NCBI GenBank assembly: GCA_003500135.1
Contig: DNTA01000169.1
Span: 1 to 42,409, forward strand
Reading direction: 5' to 3'
Length of the DNA: 42,409 nucleotides
Source of the DNA: Cytophagales bacterium
GTDB taxonomy: Bacteria; Bacteroidota; Bacteroidia; Cytophagales; Cyclobacteriaceae
Shown here: piece by piece, positions 24,899 through 32,875 of the stretch
Numbering within the stretch: position 1 is the stretch's first letter
Layout: each line of letters begins with the position of its first letter
Notes under the pieces: generated by a model
Seen by the model: only the letters and a program-made list of their open reading frames with translations
Databases searched by the model: none
What the model was told of the DNA's origin: nothing
Program-made: the position numbers and the translations under genes

Positions 24899-25453
24899 AT
24901 GGACCATTCTGAAAAAAACCCTTTTAAAAAAATCAGTGAAAAACATATTTATGAAAACCCCTGGATAACAGTGGTAGAAGATAAAGTAATTAAACCCAAT
25001 GGTTTGGAAGGTATTTATGGCAAGGTACTTTTTAAAAATAAAGCGATTGGAATCGTTCCGGTTGATGAGGCACACAACACCTGGCTGGTGGGTCAGTATC
25101 GATATACATTGGACGAATATTCCTGGGAGATCCCGATGGGTGGCGGGCCTTTATCCCACGACATTCTGGATTCTGCCAAAAGGGAACTAAAAGAAGAAAC
25201 AGGCCTTACTGCCCAAAAGTGGCAAAATATTATGCGCATTCATACCAGCAACTCAGTAACTGATGAAGAAGGTTTTATTTTCCTTGCCACAGAACTTAAG
25301 GAAGGTGAGACTGAATTTGACGATACCGAAGTGTTGAAAATTATGAAGATCCCTCTTTGCGATGCCCTTAAAATGGTAATGGAAAACCAAATTACTGACT
25401 CGATTAGTATCGGGGGATTACTGAAAGTTGGCAAAATATTCGAAATTCGATGA
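24899..25453 (+). CDS. Nudix hydrolase, ADP-ribose/nucleotide-sugar pyrophosphatase type
   Basis: A 184-residue Nudix enzyme. The box is GGGPLSHDILDSAKRELKEETGL: the metal-binding REL-x-EE-x-G core is intact, but the first Glu of the consensus (eight residues before Arg) is His. The preceding VGQYRYTLDEYSWEIPMGGG and the later HTSNSVTDEEGFIFLATEL match ADP-ribose or GDP-mannose pyrophosphatases. It likely clears ADP-ribose or a nucleotide sugar. It stands alone on the plus strand, divergent from rnhB and convergent with gpsA (11 bp between stops). Substrate cannot be fixed from sequence. Confidence 0.88.
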   Translation: MDHSEKNPFKKISEKHIYENPWITVVEDKVIKPNGLEGIYGKVLFKNKAIGIVPVDEAHNTWLVGQYRYTLDEYSWEIPMGGGPLSHDILDSAKRELKEETGLTAQKWQNIMRIHTSNSVTDEEGFIFLATELKEGETEFDDTEVLKIMKIPLCDALKMVMENQITDSISIGGLLKVGKIFEIR

Positions 25454-25464
25454 TTAATGTATCA

Positions 25465-26523
25465 TCAGATAAATTCAACATCAATGCTAAAAGGTGTTTT
25501 CATAAGTAGCTTTAAAGCTTCATCCATGGTCATTTGATTGTTGATCACCTTGTAAAGTGTTTCTGTGATAGGCGCTCTTAACTTTTTGGTTTCCATCAGG
25601 TTTTTCACAATCCTGATCGTATTTATACCCTCTGCTATTTCATCCATTGTGGCTTCGATATCTTCCAGTTTTTCACCATTGGCAAGCCTTAGTCCCACTG
25701 TGAAGTTCCGGCTGTAATTACTGGAACACGTCGCCACTAAATCGCCCACTCCGGCAAGCCCAAGGAAAGCCTGAGCATTAGCGCCCAACATCCTGCCGAT
25801 ATACACCATCTCAATCATGCCTCTACTTATTAAAAGCGAACGTGCATTTTCGCCATATCCCATACCTCTCAGCGCTCCTGCTGCAATTGCGATAATATTT
25901 TTGAGTACACCGGTGAGCTCTATGCCAATCAAATCTTTGCTACCATATACCTGAAACAAATCACTTCGCAAAAGCCGCTGCCCTTCTGCAATCACTTCAT
26001 CAAAATAACTGGCTACCACGGTTGCGGCAGGTTGGCCCTCGGCCAGTTCATGGGAAAGGTTCGGTCCGGCGAGGCAACCTATCCGTACTGCAAGGCTCTC
26101 CTGGCGAATTAATTGCGACATCGTAAGGACGTCATCGTCATTGATCCCTCTAAAATCATTCTCTTTGGCACGATCTCCTTTTACATTAAGACCTTTGGTT
26201 CCATGGATTAAAATATGATAGGGCCTTATGAATTCTGAAAGTTGGCGGATCATGTCGCGGAAATTTGCCGATGGCACAACCGGGAAGATGACCTGGCATT
26301 CTTCTCCAACCTTTTTCAGATCATTGGTAGGAAATACATTTTTATCTAAAACCTGGTCAGCGTTCTTACCGGTCCGGATCATCTCTTCAGATACCTCGGG
26401 TTTTCTGGCATACAGATAAACCTTACTGTTTTTTGCCAGCAAATTAGCTACTGCAGTACCAAAACTGCCGGCGCCCACAACGCCTACCGGCCTTTCAAAT
26501 GTATTTTTCGAGGTCATATCCAT
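25465..26523 (-). CDS. gpsA: NAD(P)-dependent glycerol-3-phosphate dehydrogenase
   Basis: A 352-residue enzyme that reduces dihydroxyacetone phosphate to sn-glycerol-3-phosphate for phospholipid synthesis. The Rossmann loop VGVVGAGSFGTA lies near 13-24, and the catalytic Lys208 is in GVLKNIIAIAAG; other family blocks are GCLAGPNLSHELAEG, RGMIEM, and GLAGVGDLVATC. The gene starts inside the 3' end of the upstream acyltransferase gene (29-bp overlap, or 23 bp if the ATG at 26517 is used), a strong sign of co-expression. Product of this enzyme is the substrate of the neighbour if the latter is a glycerol-3-phosphate acyltransferase. Confidence 0.95.
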   Translation of the reverse strand: MDMTSKNTFERPVGVVGAGSFGTAVANLLAKNSKVYLYARKPEVSEEMIRTGKNADQVLDKNVFPTNDLKKVGEECQVIFPVVPSANFRDMIRQLSEFIRPYHILIHGTKGLNVKGDRAKENDFRGINDDDVLTMSQLIRQESLAVRIGCLAGPNLSHELAEGQPAATVVASYFDEVIAEGQRLLRSDLFQVYGSKDLIGIELTGVLKNIIAIAAGALRGMGYGENARSLLISRGMIEMVYIGRMLGANAQAFLGLAGVGDLVATCSSNYSRNFTVGLRLANGEKLEDIEATMDEIAEGINTIRIVKNLMETKKLRAPITETLYKVINNQMTMDEALKLLMKTPFSIDVEFI

Positions 26524-28231
26524 CCATCCGGTTTCGGTAATAATACAATGTAATAAGATCCTGAGAAGTCAAATTACCTTCCTTATCCTTAATAAGAGGT
26601 CTTTTGGAGTGGTACATACCCACATTTTCTACCCCCATATTGATCACTTCGTCGAGGTCTTCCACCATGTGATTCGCAAGATCGAGCTTGCCTTCATTAA
26701 ACAGGCCTATTACTACGTCTCTTACTCGATCAAAAGTTGCCCTGAACTCACTGTATTCAATTTCTACTTCATCAAGTGGCAACCTGAGCAGTGAAAAGAG
26801 GTCTAGTTTGCGATATCTTTTTCGCAGCATTTCGAAAAAAACGAATGGCACCAAATGCGAAGCAAAAACCCTGTTGATCCTGTGATATTCTTTCACCAAA
26901 CGGTTACTCAACATTCTGGTGTATTCACCTTCCCTTTGAAGATCAGTCGTAATTTCATCATTATAAATGAAATAATCCCTGGTGTTCACATGTTGGCCAT
27001 TGTCATCAATACTTCTCCCCTCTTCATCCACATAATTGCCAAAAAGATCCATACCTCTTCCTATTGATAAGGAAATGCTAGATCCTTTTGTAAAGAATTT
27101 GAATAAAAAACTAATGATCTTATTTGATTTGGAAAATTCATCCTGCTCAAGGTAGTATCGCTCCTGACCCTTTCTAAGTAAATAATCTCTTATAAGTGAA
27201 GGGGCTTCCAGTACAAAGTTGTAGTTCAATACTACCGGAAAGACAAAAATCTTATTTTGCCTGCCCTCTGCTTTTTCCTGATAGTTGATTCGCTGTGCTT
27301 CGATTGCTGTACTCAACAAACCCAACTTCAGCCTGTCTTCCATCCTACCAGACCTCGACCTGGTACCTCCGGGAAAAAAAAGGCTATGAGCGCCATACCT
27401 TATGGCACGACTGGAGTAGGTTTTTAGGGTTTCCAGATAAATGAGGTTTTTCTTACGACGATCTACTTTGTAGGCCCCAAGGCTATTCATGAAATAGGCA
27501 AAAATATCGATATTGAACAAATTGAGGCCAGCGCCGTAAATAAACGGCGGCAATCCCAGTGAATGTATGGCCCAGCCCAGGGTAATGGAATCAAGATTGC
27601 TAAAGTGAGTTGGTACCATTACAATTGTGCCCAACTTGGCCAATTTGCGCAACTGTTCAGCCTCACCTGTTAACTGTATTTTATCCTGTAGGGTGTATTT
27701 ATTGCTAAAAAGCGCTTTGAAGCCTCCTATTCTGGCAGCATTCAACAACCTGGCGAAACCAAATTTGACGATTTTTCTGGCAAGCTTATAATGTGAGGAC
27801 TTAAAGTTCCCGGCAATCTCATTTGAATACCGATCTATTATATCATATAATATATCCTTCGCTTGCTTTCTAGCAACATCTTTTTGTTCCTGATCGATGG
27901 CTAAAAGTCTTTTTTTAACATTTGACCAAAAATCCAGTTCATCTTCAGGGTCAACCTTCCAGGGATTGTTCTTTATTCTTAGTTTTTCGCGATATCTCGT
28001 GGTCTCCAATTCCTCAATTAATCCATTGAGGGTAGGCTTCATCTTAAGTATTCGTTCGAATGTCTCCTTAGTAACCTGATCTATAAATGCCTTTCGGTTA
28101 CGGGCCATTCTAAATACAGGCCACTCCTCTTTTCCGGAGTGGATCGGTTCATATACTTTTTTGGTATCTATTTCTTTAAGATGTCTTGTTAGTTTCTCCA
28201 AAACTGCAGATTTAAATGGCCTGGATTTCAA
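26495..28231 (-). CDS. Glycerophosphate-type acyltransferase (PlsB/PlsC-like)
   Basis: A 578-residue membrane-peripheral acyltransferase. The catalytic H-x4-D motif is His209/Asp214 in VPTHFSNLDS; the phosphate-binding block is FFPGGTRSRSG and the downstream block FVFPVVLNYNFVLEAP. At 578 residues it is much longer than PlsC (about 240) and resembles PlsB-like enzymes, with long N- and C-terminal helical extensions. Coupling to gpsA suggests it acylates glycerol-3-phosphate; lysophosphatidate is the alternative. The start is TTG (28229-28231): no ATG occurs for 41 codons and a stop lies upstream in frame. A -7 element ends only nine bases before it, giving a nearly leaderless transcript. Confidence 0.85.
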   Translation of the reverse strand: MKSRPFKSAVLEKLTRHLKEIDTKKVYEPIHSGKEEWPVFRMARNRKAFIDQVTKETFERILKMKPTLNGLIEELETTRYREKLRIKNNPWKVDPEDELDFWSNVKKRLLAIDQEQKDVARKQAKDILYDIIDRYSNEIAGNFKSSHYKLARKIVKFGFARLLNAARIGGFKALFSNKYTLQDKIQLTGEAEQLRKLAKLGTIVMVPTHFSNLDSITLGWAIHSLGLPPFIYGAGLNLFNIDIFAYFMNSLGAYKVDRRKKNLIYLETLKTYSSRAIRYGAHSLFFPGGTRSRSGRMEDRLKLGLLSTAIEAQRINYQEKAEGRQNKIFVFPVVLNYNFVLEAPSLIRDYLLRKGQERYYLEQDEFSKSNKIISFLFKFFTKGSSISLSIGRGMDLFGNYVDEEGRSIDDNGQHVNTRDYFIYNDEITTDLQREGEYTRMLSNRLVKEYHRINRVFASHLVPFVFFEMLRKRYRKLDLFSLLRLPLDEVEIEYSEFRATFDRVRDVVIGLFNEGKLDLANHMVEDLDEVINMGVENVGMYHSKRPLIKDKEGNLTSQDLITLYYYRNRMDGYDLEKYI

Positions 28232-28239
28232 AATGCGGC

Positions 28240-28247
28240 CAAATATA
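28240..28247 (-). promoter_or_regulatory. Promoter -7 element of the acyltransferase-gpsA operon
   Basis: TATATTTG on the minus strand matches TAnnTTTG. Predicted transcription would begin near 28233, two or three bases before the TTG start codon at 28231. Confidence 0.5.
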
Positions 28248-28291
28248 GTTTTTATTCATGAAAAAAACGGCGCTTTTCATCCTTAGGCATT

Positions 28292-28930
28292 TCATTCTTC
28301 GATATCAAGCGTATCAAGATCAATTTGTTCAACCAAATATGGGATAATTTCCTTAGAGTTTCCATCTATTTCAAAATGTATCTGTACCGGATTTTCTTTT
28401 ATGTTTATTGAAACCCAGTCATTGCTGACCCATCTATCAGGTTGAATATAAAGCCTGGTTTTTGGTCTCTTCGCCAGTATATCATCACGCTTCATCCACC
28501 ATACCTCAGGTAAACCTGATCCATAACTTCTTAAAAACCTATTGGTGAAATCAATAAAAGCCTTGATAGAATCTGTTGGCTCTTTGATATCTATATGATG
28601 GGGAATGTTCTTAAGATGTAACGTGATCATCCAGCTTCCCTGCCACCCGAGATACAATAAATACAGCCCCAGCATAAATGCCGTGAGCAATATGATGCCG
28701 TTAAATGAATAAGAAAAAGTAGCAATAACAGAAAATGAGGTAAAAATGCCACCGGCAATAATAGGCAACAACCATTTCTTTTTGTCAAAACTTATATGGT
28801 TCAAATCTTGAATTGCAAATGCTATTGGCCTTCCATTTTTCATGAAAACCAGTTCATCGGCAAATAGCTGGACACTATTTTTTAAATTTTGTTCTTCGCG
28901 AGTATATACAATAGCTATTCCCTGTCTCAT
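28292..28930 (-). CDS. Uncharacterised two-span membrane protein (212 aa)
   Basis: I do not recognise this 212-residue protein. Residues about 8-50 are soluble (NSVQLFADELVFMKNGRPIAF), then two close hydrophobic segments (about 53-73 and 77-96) form a hairpin in the membrane, and the last 110 residues are a soluble domain with KNIPHHIDIKEPTDSIKAF, PEVWWMKRDD, and an acidic end. This PH-like layout of soluble-TM-TM-soluble suggests a peripheral or regulatory membrane protein, by appearance only. Its ATG overlaps the stop of the methyltransferase gene by 4 bp, so both are expressed together. Confidence 0.7.
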   Translation of the reverse strand: MRQGIAIVYTREEQNLKNSVQLFADELVFMKNGRPIAFAIQDLNHISFDKKKWLLPIIAGGIFTSFSVIATFSYSFNGIILLTAFMLGLYLLYLGWQGSWMITLHLKNIPHHIDIKEPTDSIKAFIDFTNRFLRSYGSGLPEVWWMKRDDILAKRPKTRLYIQPDRWVSNDWVSINIKENPVQIHFEIDGNSKEIIPYLVEQIDLDTLDIEE

Positions 28931-29607
28931 TTTGTCAGTAGCGCCAGGTATCCGTTATCATCGTCCTCATAAATCACCTGCATACGCCAATTCCATTTTT
29001 TTGCTACAAATTGCATTTTGTCGATATCAATGTACAACCATTTAAACGGGCTGCCCATTTTTTCCCCATATTGATAGCGATAAGCCACCTCGCCAAAATA
29101 ACCAGGTACTTTGATATCGGAATACAGGTGTTCAATATTAGAAGAATCGAATATCACTTTGCCCGATCTATTTGTTAAGCCATACAAAATGGCAAGTAAT
29201 CTTTCCAAACACAGTATATCTCCACAAATGCCAATACCATTCAGCATTAACAAAATATTATCATATTTTTCTTTACTTGTCAATTTAAAGATATCCGCTC
29301 GAATAATATTATGCACACCCCTTCGTTTCATGATTTCACAGCATTTATCGGAAATATCGAGCACATGTGTTTCATTATTCTCCTGTAGCCACAACGCATG
29401 TCGACCTGCTGCCGCTCCGACATCCAGTGTTTTGCCATTACAAAGGCTAAGTGCATATTGCTCCATTTCAGAAAAATCATCATCTCCAAAAAAATAACCT
29501 TCAAGGTCCAACTGGTACGGTTCACCAAACGGATGGTGCAAAATTAAAGGGTTATTTTGTGTATTATGGTAGTAATCCCATAGGGCCTGGCCAAACAGAT
29601 CTTCCAT
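28927..29607 (-). CDS. Class I SAM-dependent methyltransferase-like protein
   Basis: A 226-residue protein with SAM motif I TLDVGAAAGRHALWL, a second acidic strand HVLDISDKCCEIM, and IIRADIF followed by YDNILLMLNGIGICGD, the typical order of class I methyltransferases. The substrate is unknown. The open frame reaches back to a TTG at 29631, but I prefer the ATG at 29607 (MEDLFGQALWDYYH), as a methionine start in the right place; this is a judgement. It diverges from acpH across a spacer holding a 13-bp inverted repeat and overlaps the membrane-protein gene by 4 bp. Confidence 0.82.
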   Translation of the reverse strand: MEDLFGQALWDYYHNTQNNPLILHHPFGEPYQLDLEGYFFGDDDFSEMEQYALSLCNGKTLDVGAAAGRHALWLQENNETHVLDISDKCCEIMKRRGVHNIIRADIFKLTSKEKYDNILLMLNGIGICGDILCLERLLAILYGLTNRSGKVIFDSSNIEHLYSDIKVPGYFGEVAYRYQYGEKMGSPFKWLYIDIDKMQFVAKKWNWRMQVIYEDDDNGYLALLTK

Positions 29608-29642
29608 TTCATTAAGGAATTTTACAGGCAATTTATGGTTTA

Positions 29643-29673
29643 AATTTGATCAAAATGCTTTTTTGATCAAATT
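29643..29673. promoter_or_regulatory. Inverted repeat between divergent methyltransferase and acpH genes
   Basis: AATTTGATCAAAA (29643-29655) and TTTTGATCAAATT (29661-29673) are perfect 13-bp reverse complements with a 5-nt spacer. Each arm contains the self-complementary 10-mer TTTGATCAAA, centres 17 bp apart. It sits between two start codons, so a terminator is unlikely; a dimeric or tetrameric repressor site is more plausible. Confidence 0.5.
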
Positions 29674-29718
29674 CAGTTAAACATTAGCCGAAATGACATG
29701 TTTGCTTTTGGAAGTAGT

Positions 29719-30303
29719 ATGAATTTTTTAGGACACATTTATCTTGCCGGGAATGATGAATCATTGATCATTGGAAACTTTATTGCAGATTTCGTAAAGG
29801 GCAAAGCATACAGGAAATATCCAAAAGATATCCAGCATGGAATACAAATGCACCGTCAGATTGATCATTTTACAGATAATCATGCGTCATTTCTTAAATC
29901 CAACAGAAGATTGTTTACCAAATACCGGCATTATGCAGGTGTGATCACTGATATTTTTTTCGATCACTATCTGGCTAAAAACTGGGGTGAATATCACCAT
30001 ACCCCATTAAATGAATTTGCAGCTCAGTTTTATTCACTGGTCTACGAAAATTACGATGACCTGCCGGAAAGGGTACAATATATGTTCTATTACATGAGAA
30101 CTCATAACTGGCTGTACAACTATCAATACCTGGATGGGATTTCACGTACTTTACAAGGCCTTTCCCGCAGAACTGCGTTCGACTCGGGAATGGAACGTGC
30201 TATTGAAGACCTGCGCCAGGACTACTCCTGGCACGAGGGAAATTTCAAAACTTTCTTCCGGGATATAAAATCAGAATTCAGGCCTGTGACTTCTCAGTCG
30301 TGA
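29719..30303 (+). CDS. acpH: Acyl carrier protein phosphodiesterase-like protein (AcpH family)
   Basis: A 194-residue member of the AcpH/DUF479 family, which removes the 4'-phosphopantetheine arm from acyl carrier protein. MNFLGHIYLAG at the N-terminus, IGNFIADFVKG, GIQMHRQIDHFTDNH, and ITDIFFDHYLAKNW are the conserved metal-site blocks (HD-like arrangement). I take ATG 29719 as start since MNFL-H-H is the family opening; the frame extends seven codons upstream. It faces the M42 peptidase gene with a 10-bp tail overlap. The ACP prosthetic group turnover role is inferred from the family. Confidence 0.87.
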   Translation: MNFLGHIYLAGNDESLIIGNFIADFVKGKAYRKYPKDIQHGIQMHRQIDHFTDNHASFLKSNRRLFTKYRHYAGVITDIFFDHYLAKNWGEYHHTPLNEFAAQFYSLVYENYDDLPERVQYMFYYMRTHNWLYNYQYLDGISRTLQGLSRRTAFDSGMERAIEDLRQDYSWHEGNFKTFFRDIKSEFRPVTSQS

Positions 30304-31352
30304 GACCAATCGTACTTTTCAATATCCTGCAAACAGGCTTCTAATAAATTAATGCAGTTTTCAATATCTTTTTGATGTGCCATTTCGATTACCTGGTGTA
30401 AAAACCTTGTAGGAACTGATATAGCTCCGGAAATCGCGCCGTTTTTACCCATTCGCTGTACGCCCGAAGTGTCAGTTCCGCCTGCCGGCAAAAGCTCGGG
30501 CTGCCATATTATTTTGTGTTGATCCGCGGTTTGTTTCATGAAGCGAACCATTCTGTAATCGGAAATTACCGAACCATCCATAAGTTTGATTGCCGCTCCT
30601 TTTCCCAATTGCGTGATATTATCATGTGCCAGAGCGCCCGGAACATCATTGGCTATTGTGGTGTCAAGGGCAATACCGAAATCAGGATCAATGGTGTGTG
30701 CAGATACACTAGCGCCCCTGATGCCCACTTCCTCCTGAACAGTGAAAACACCGTAAACATCAACTTCGAGTTCCTTTTCTGCGATGGCCTTCAGGGTTTC
30801 GACCAGAACAAAAACCGATACGCGGTTATCTATGGCTTTACAATTGACACATTCACCTATTTCGATAAGTTCCCGTTCCCAGGTAATCGGGTCACCAATC
30901 TTCACAAGTTTTTCAACCTGGTCTTTAAGAAGGCCCAAATCTATAAAATAATCTGTCGTTTTCGGTAGCTTTTCCCTTTCTTCCGGCGAAAGCACATGTA
31001 TGGGTTTCGTCCCCATCACTCCTGCCAATACTTCTTTTCCGTGGACTTTTACCCTTTGTGCTGTCAGGGTTTTTGGGTCAAAGCCACCAAGTGTATGAAA
31101 TCTTACAAATCCATTGTCATCGATGTGGCGCACCATAAAACCAATTTCATCCATGTGCGCTGCAACCATCACCTTGCGGGCATTTTTGCTTTTAGCCCTT
31201 TTAACTGCCAGTATATTACCAAGATTATCAACGGATAGCTCATCAACAAAACTTTTGACCTCTTCGATAATTAGGTTTCTGATTTTAGTTTCATATCCGG
31301 GGGCTCCCGGTGTTTCACAAATCTTCTTTAAAAGTGGTATGTTCAAACTCAT
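30294..31352 (-). CDS. M42-family metalloaminopeptidase
   Basis: A 352-residue cytosolic aminopeptidase of the glutamyl/deblocking aminopeptidase (PepA/YsdC/FrvX) type. Metal ligands are visible: His66 and Asp68 in AAHMDEIGF, Asp175 in CKAIDNRV, Glu207-Glu208 in VQEEVGIRGA, an Asp in ALDTT, and a terminal His in RFLHQVIEM. Length and domain order (catalytic core with inserted PDZ-like lid) are normal. It degrades peptides to free amino acids, usually as a tetrahedral dodecamer. It stands alone, with a 450-bp AT-rich region upstream and a 10-bp 3' overlap with acpH. Confidence 0.93.
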   Translation of the reverse strand: MSLNIPLLKKICETPGAPGYETKIRNLIIEEVKSFVDELSVDNLGNILAVKRAKSKNARKVMVAAHMDEIGFMVRHIDDNGFVRFHTLGGFDPKTLTAQRVKVHGKEVLAGVMGTKPIHVLSPEEREKLPKTTDYFIDLGLLKDQVEKLVKIGDPITWERELIEIGECVNCKAIDNRVSVFVLVETLKAIAEKELEVDVYGVFTVQEEVGIRGASVSAHTIDPDFGIALDTTIANDVPGALAHDNITQLGKGAAIKLMDGSVISDYRMVRFMKQTADQHKIIWQPELLPAGGTDTSGVQRMGKNGAISGAISVPTRFLHQVIEMAHQKDIENCINLLEACLQDIEKYDWSHD

Positions 31353-31803
31353 ATAGACTCATTTAATTTCGGCCCAAAATACATAATTTACCTCAAGCCC
31401 AGAAGTAGCCAAAACCAGAATTGACCTATTCATAATCCAATGACTTCTTTGCATAAAAGACCGTAAATTATACACATCTTATAAATTATGTTACTTCACG
31501 ACCCATTCCATACAAATGCAAATCCGGGTAAAATTATATTTGTTCATAGCATAAATCAAGGTATAAATCATTGAAATTCAGCATAATTGTCATCTAATTG
31601 CTTTAGCTTTTATTTAAAACACAATAATTTGTTAAATTATGATTATGCTTTTGAATACAGGTTTTGATTGAGTTACAAAATTTTTTATATTTAACAATTA
31701 AAAACTTACAAGTTGGTCTTTATTGACTTTCTTTAATGGTTAAAATAAAAATTGTGTAGTACTTTTATATTGTAATTGAATAATTGTCTTTAACACAACA
31801 GCC
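31353..31803. other. AT-rich intergenic region
   Basis: About 450 bp, very AT-rich, separating divergent genes. I found no long open frame, no RNA fold and no repeat of note. TATATTTG occurs on the plus strand near 31537 without a credible -33 box. It may hold the promoters of the M42 peptidase and of the small membrane protein. Confidence 0.4.
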
Positions 31804-31998
31804 ATGATACTATTTTTTATCTATTTGATCACTTTGATATGGGTGTTGTTCTTTTTTGCCAAATTTGTTCGCCCATTCAGGTTGAAGAAAAAGGTACAAC
31901 AGAACAAGATTAAATTCATCCCACTTAAAAAATCAAAACAGCCCAATAAAAAATTCTATGTGCTTAATTCTGGTGAATTGGTAGAAGTTACGCATTAA
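31804..31998 (+). CDS. Small membrane protein (64 aa)
   Basis: A 64-residue protein: one N-terminal membrane span (MILFFIYLITLIWVLFFFAK, residues 1-20), then a highly basic cytosolic stretch (RPFRLKKKVQQNKIKFIPLKKSKQ), and a short polar end (YVLNSGELVEVTH). Not a known family to me. Support comes from the coherent layout, the ATG start, and a strong terminator beginning 37 bp after the stop. The basic segment could bind nucleic acid, lipid or ribosomes; none is shown. Confidence 0.6.
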   Translation: MILFFIYLITLIWVLFFFAKFVRPFRLKKKVQQNKIKFIPLKKSKQPNKKFYVLNSGELVEVTH

Positions 31999-32034
31999 AT
32001 ACGAAAATACCCTTAAAGACAATACTTAAGAATT

Positions 32035-32064
32035 AAAACCTTGCGGTCAAACGCAGGGTTTTTT
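32035..32064 (+). terminator. Rho-independent terminator of the small membrane protein gene
   Basis: AAAACCTTGCG (32035-32045) pairs with CGCAGGGTTTT (32052-32062) over 11 bp with one G-T pair and a 6-nt loop, followed by more T. It lies 37 bp after the TAA. Confidence 0.8.
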
Positions 32065-32144
32065 ATTATCATGTATGGCCTGGTAATTCAGATCGCGCCA
32101 TTAGTTAAATAAAAATTTCTAAAACAAATCACCCAGCTATCCCA

Positions 32145-32173
32145 TTTGATATAAACTAAATTCATTATCTTTT
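32145..32173 (+). promoter_or_regulatory. Possible promoter of the B3/B4 protein gene
   Basis: TTTG (32145-32148) and TATCTTTT (32166-32173) are 17 nt apart, two short of the Bacteroidetes spacing and with one mismatch in the -7 box. It lies 25 bp before the ATG. Confidence 0.35.
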
Positions 32174-32197
32174 TCCAAAATTTTCAACTGGCTACCA

Positions 32198-32875
32198 ATG
32201 TTGAATATCGAAATCGTAATTATAGAAGACGGGATTTTAAAAGCCATACCCCAAATTGCACTTGGCGCTCAATTATTCCGTGTTAATGTAAGACCCAGCT
32301 CTCAAAGGATTGTCGATCTTCAGAAAAAAATCGCTTCAGGTTTGGCATCCAAATATCAGGTTGATACCATTAGAAACAGAAAAGCCATTGACGCCACAAG
32401 AAAAGCCTACAAATCGTTAGGAAAGGACCCTAACCGCTACAGACCATCTGCCGATGCGCTTTCGAGAAGGATTTTAAACGGAAAACCCCTATTTCAGATC
32501 AATAACATTGTAGACATGATCAACCTCTTATCTATTGAAACCGGTATTTCGATCGGTGGCTACGACTATGGGAAAATTCACGGACCTATTCGGGCAGCAA
32601 TTGGCGGGAATGAACCTTTTGTCGCCATAGGACGTGGCAATCTAAACATAAGTGATTTACCGGTACTAATTGACGATGCAGGCGCTTTCGGAAGCCCTAC
32701 CAGCGACTGCGAAAGAACAAAAGTCACCGAAAGCACTACACTGTTTTTGCAAGTAGCCTTCAACTTCGAGGTCACAAAAAGCCAATTGGAACCTTTTCTT
32801 AAATTAAGTGAACAATGGCATACCGTATATAACGAAGCAGAATTACTAGATCAAAAAATTATCGGTATTCATTGA
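32198..32875 (+). CDS. Stand-alone B3/B4 tRNA-binding domain protein
   Basis: A 225-residue protein with a single B3/B4 fold, the editing-type domain of phenylalanyl-tRNA synthetase beta chain. The family block DPNRYRPSADALSRRILNGKPLFQINNIVDMINLLSI is clear, as is ISIGGYDYGKIHGPIRAAIG. Free B3/B4 proteins are widespread and are suspected to edit mischarged tRNA or D-aminoacyl-tRNA, but their function is unproven. It runs convergent with the cyclase gene, overlapping it by 30 bp at the 3' ends. No other synthetase domain is nearby. Confidence 0.87.
   Translation: MLNIEIVIIEDGILKAIPQIALGAQLFRVNVRPSSQRIVDLQKKIASGLASKYQVDTIRNRKAIDATRKAYKSLGKDPNRYRPSADALSRRILNGKPLFQINNIVDMINLLSIETGISIGGYDYGKIHGPIRAAIGGNEPFVAIGRGNLNISDLPVLIDDAGAFGSPTSDCERTKVTESTTLFLQVAFNFEVTKSQLEPFLKLSEQWHTVYNEAELLDQKIIGIH

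Noticed and set aside
29608..29631. TTG start for the methyltransferase
   Set aside because: An ATG eight codons later gives a plausible start; kept only as an alternative.
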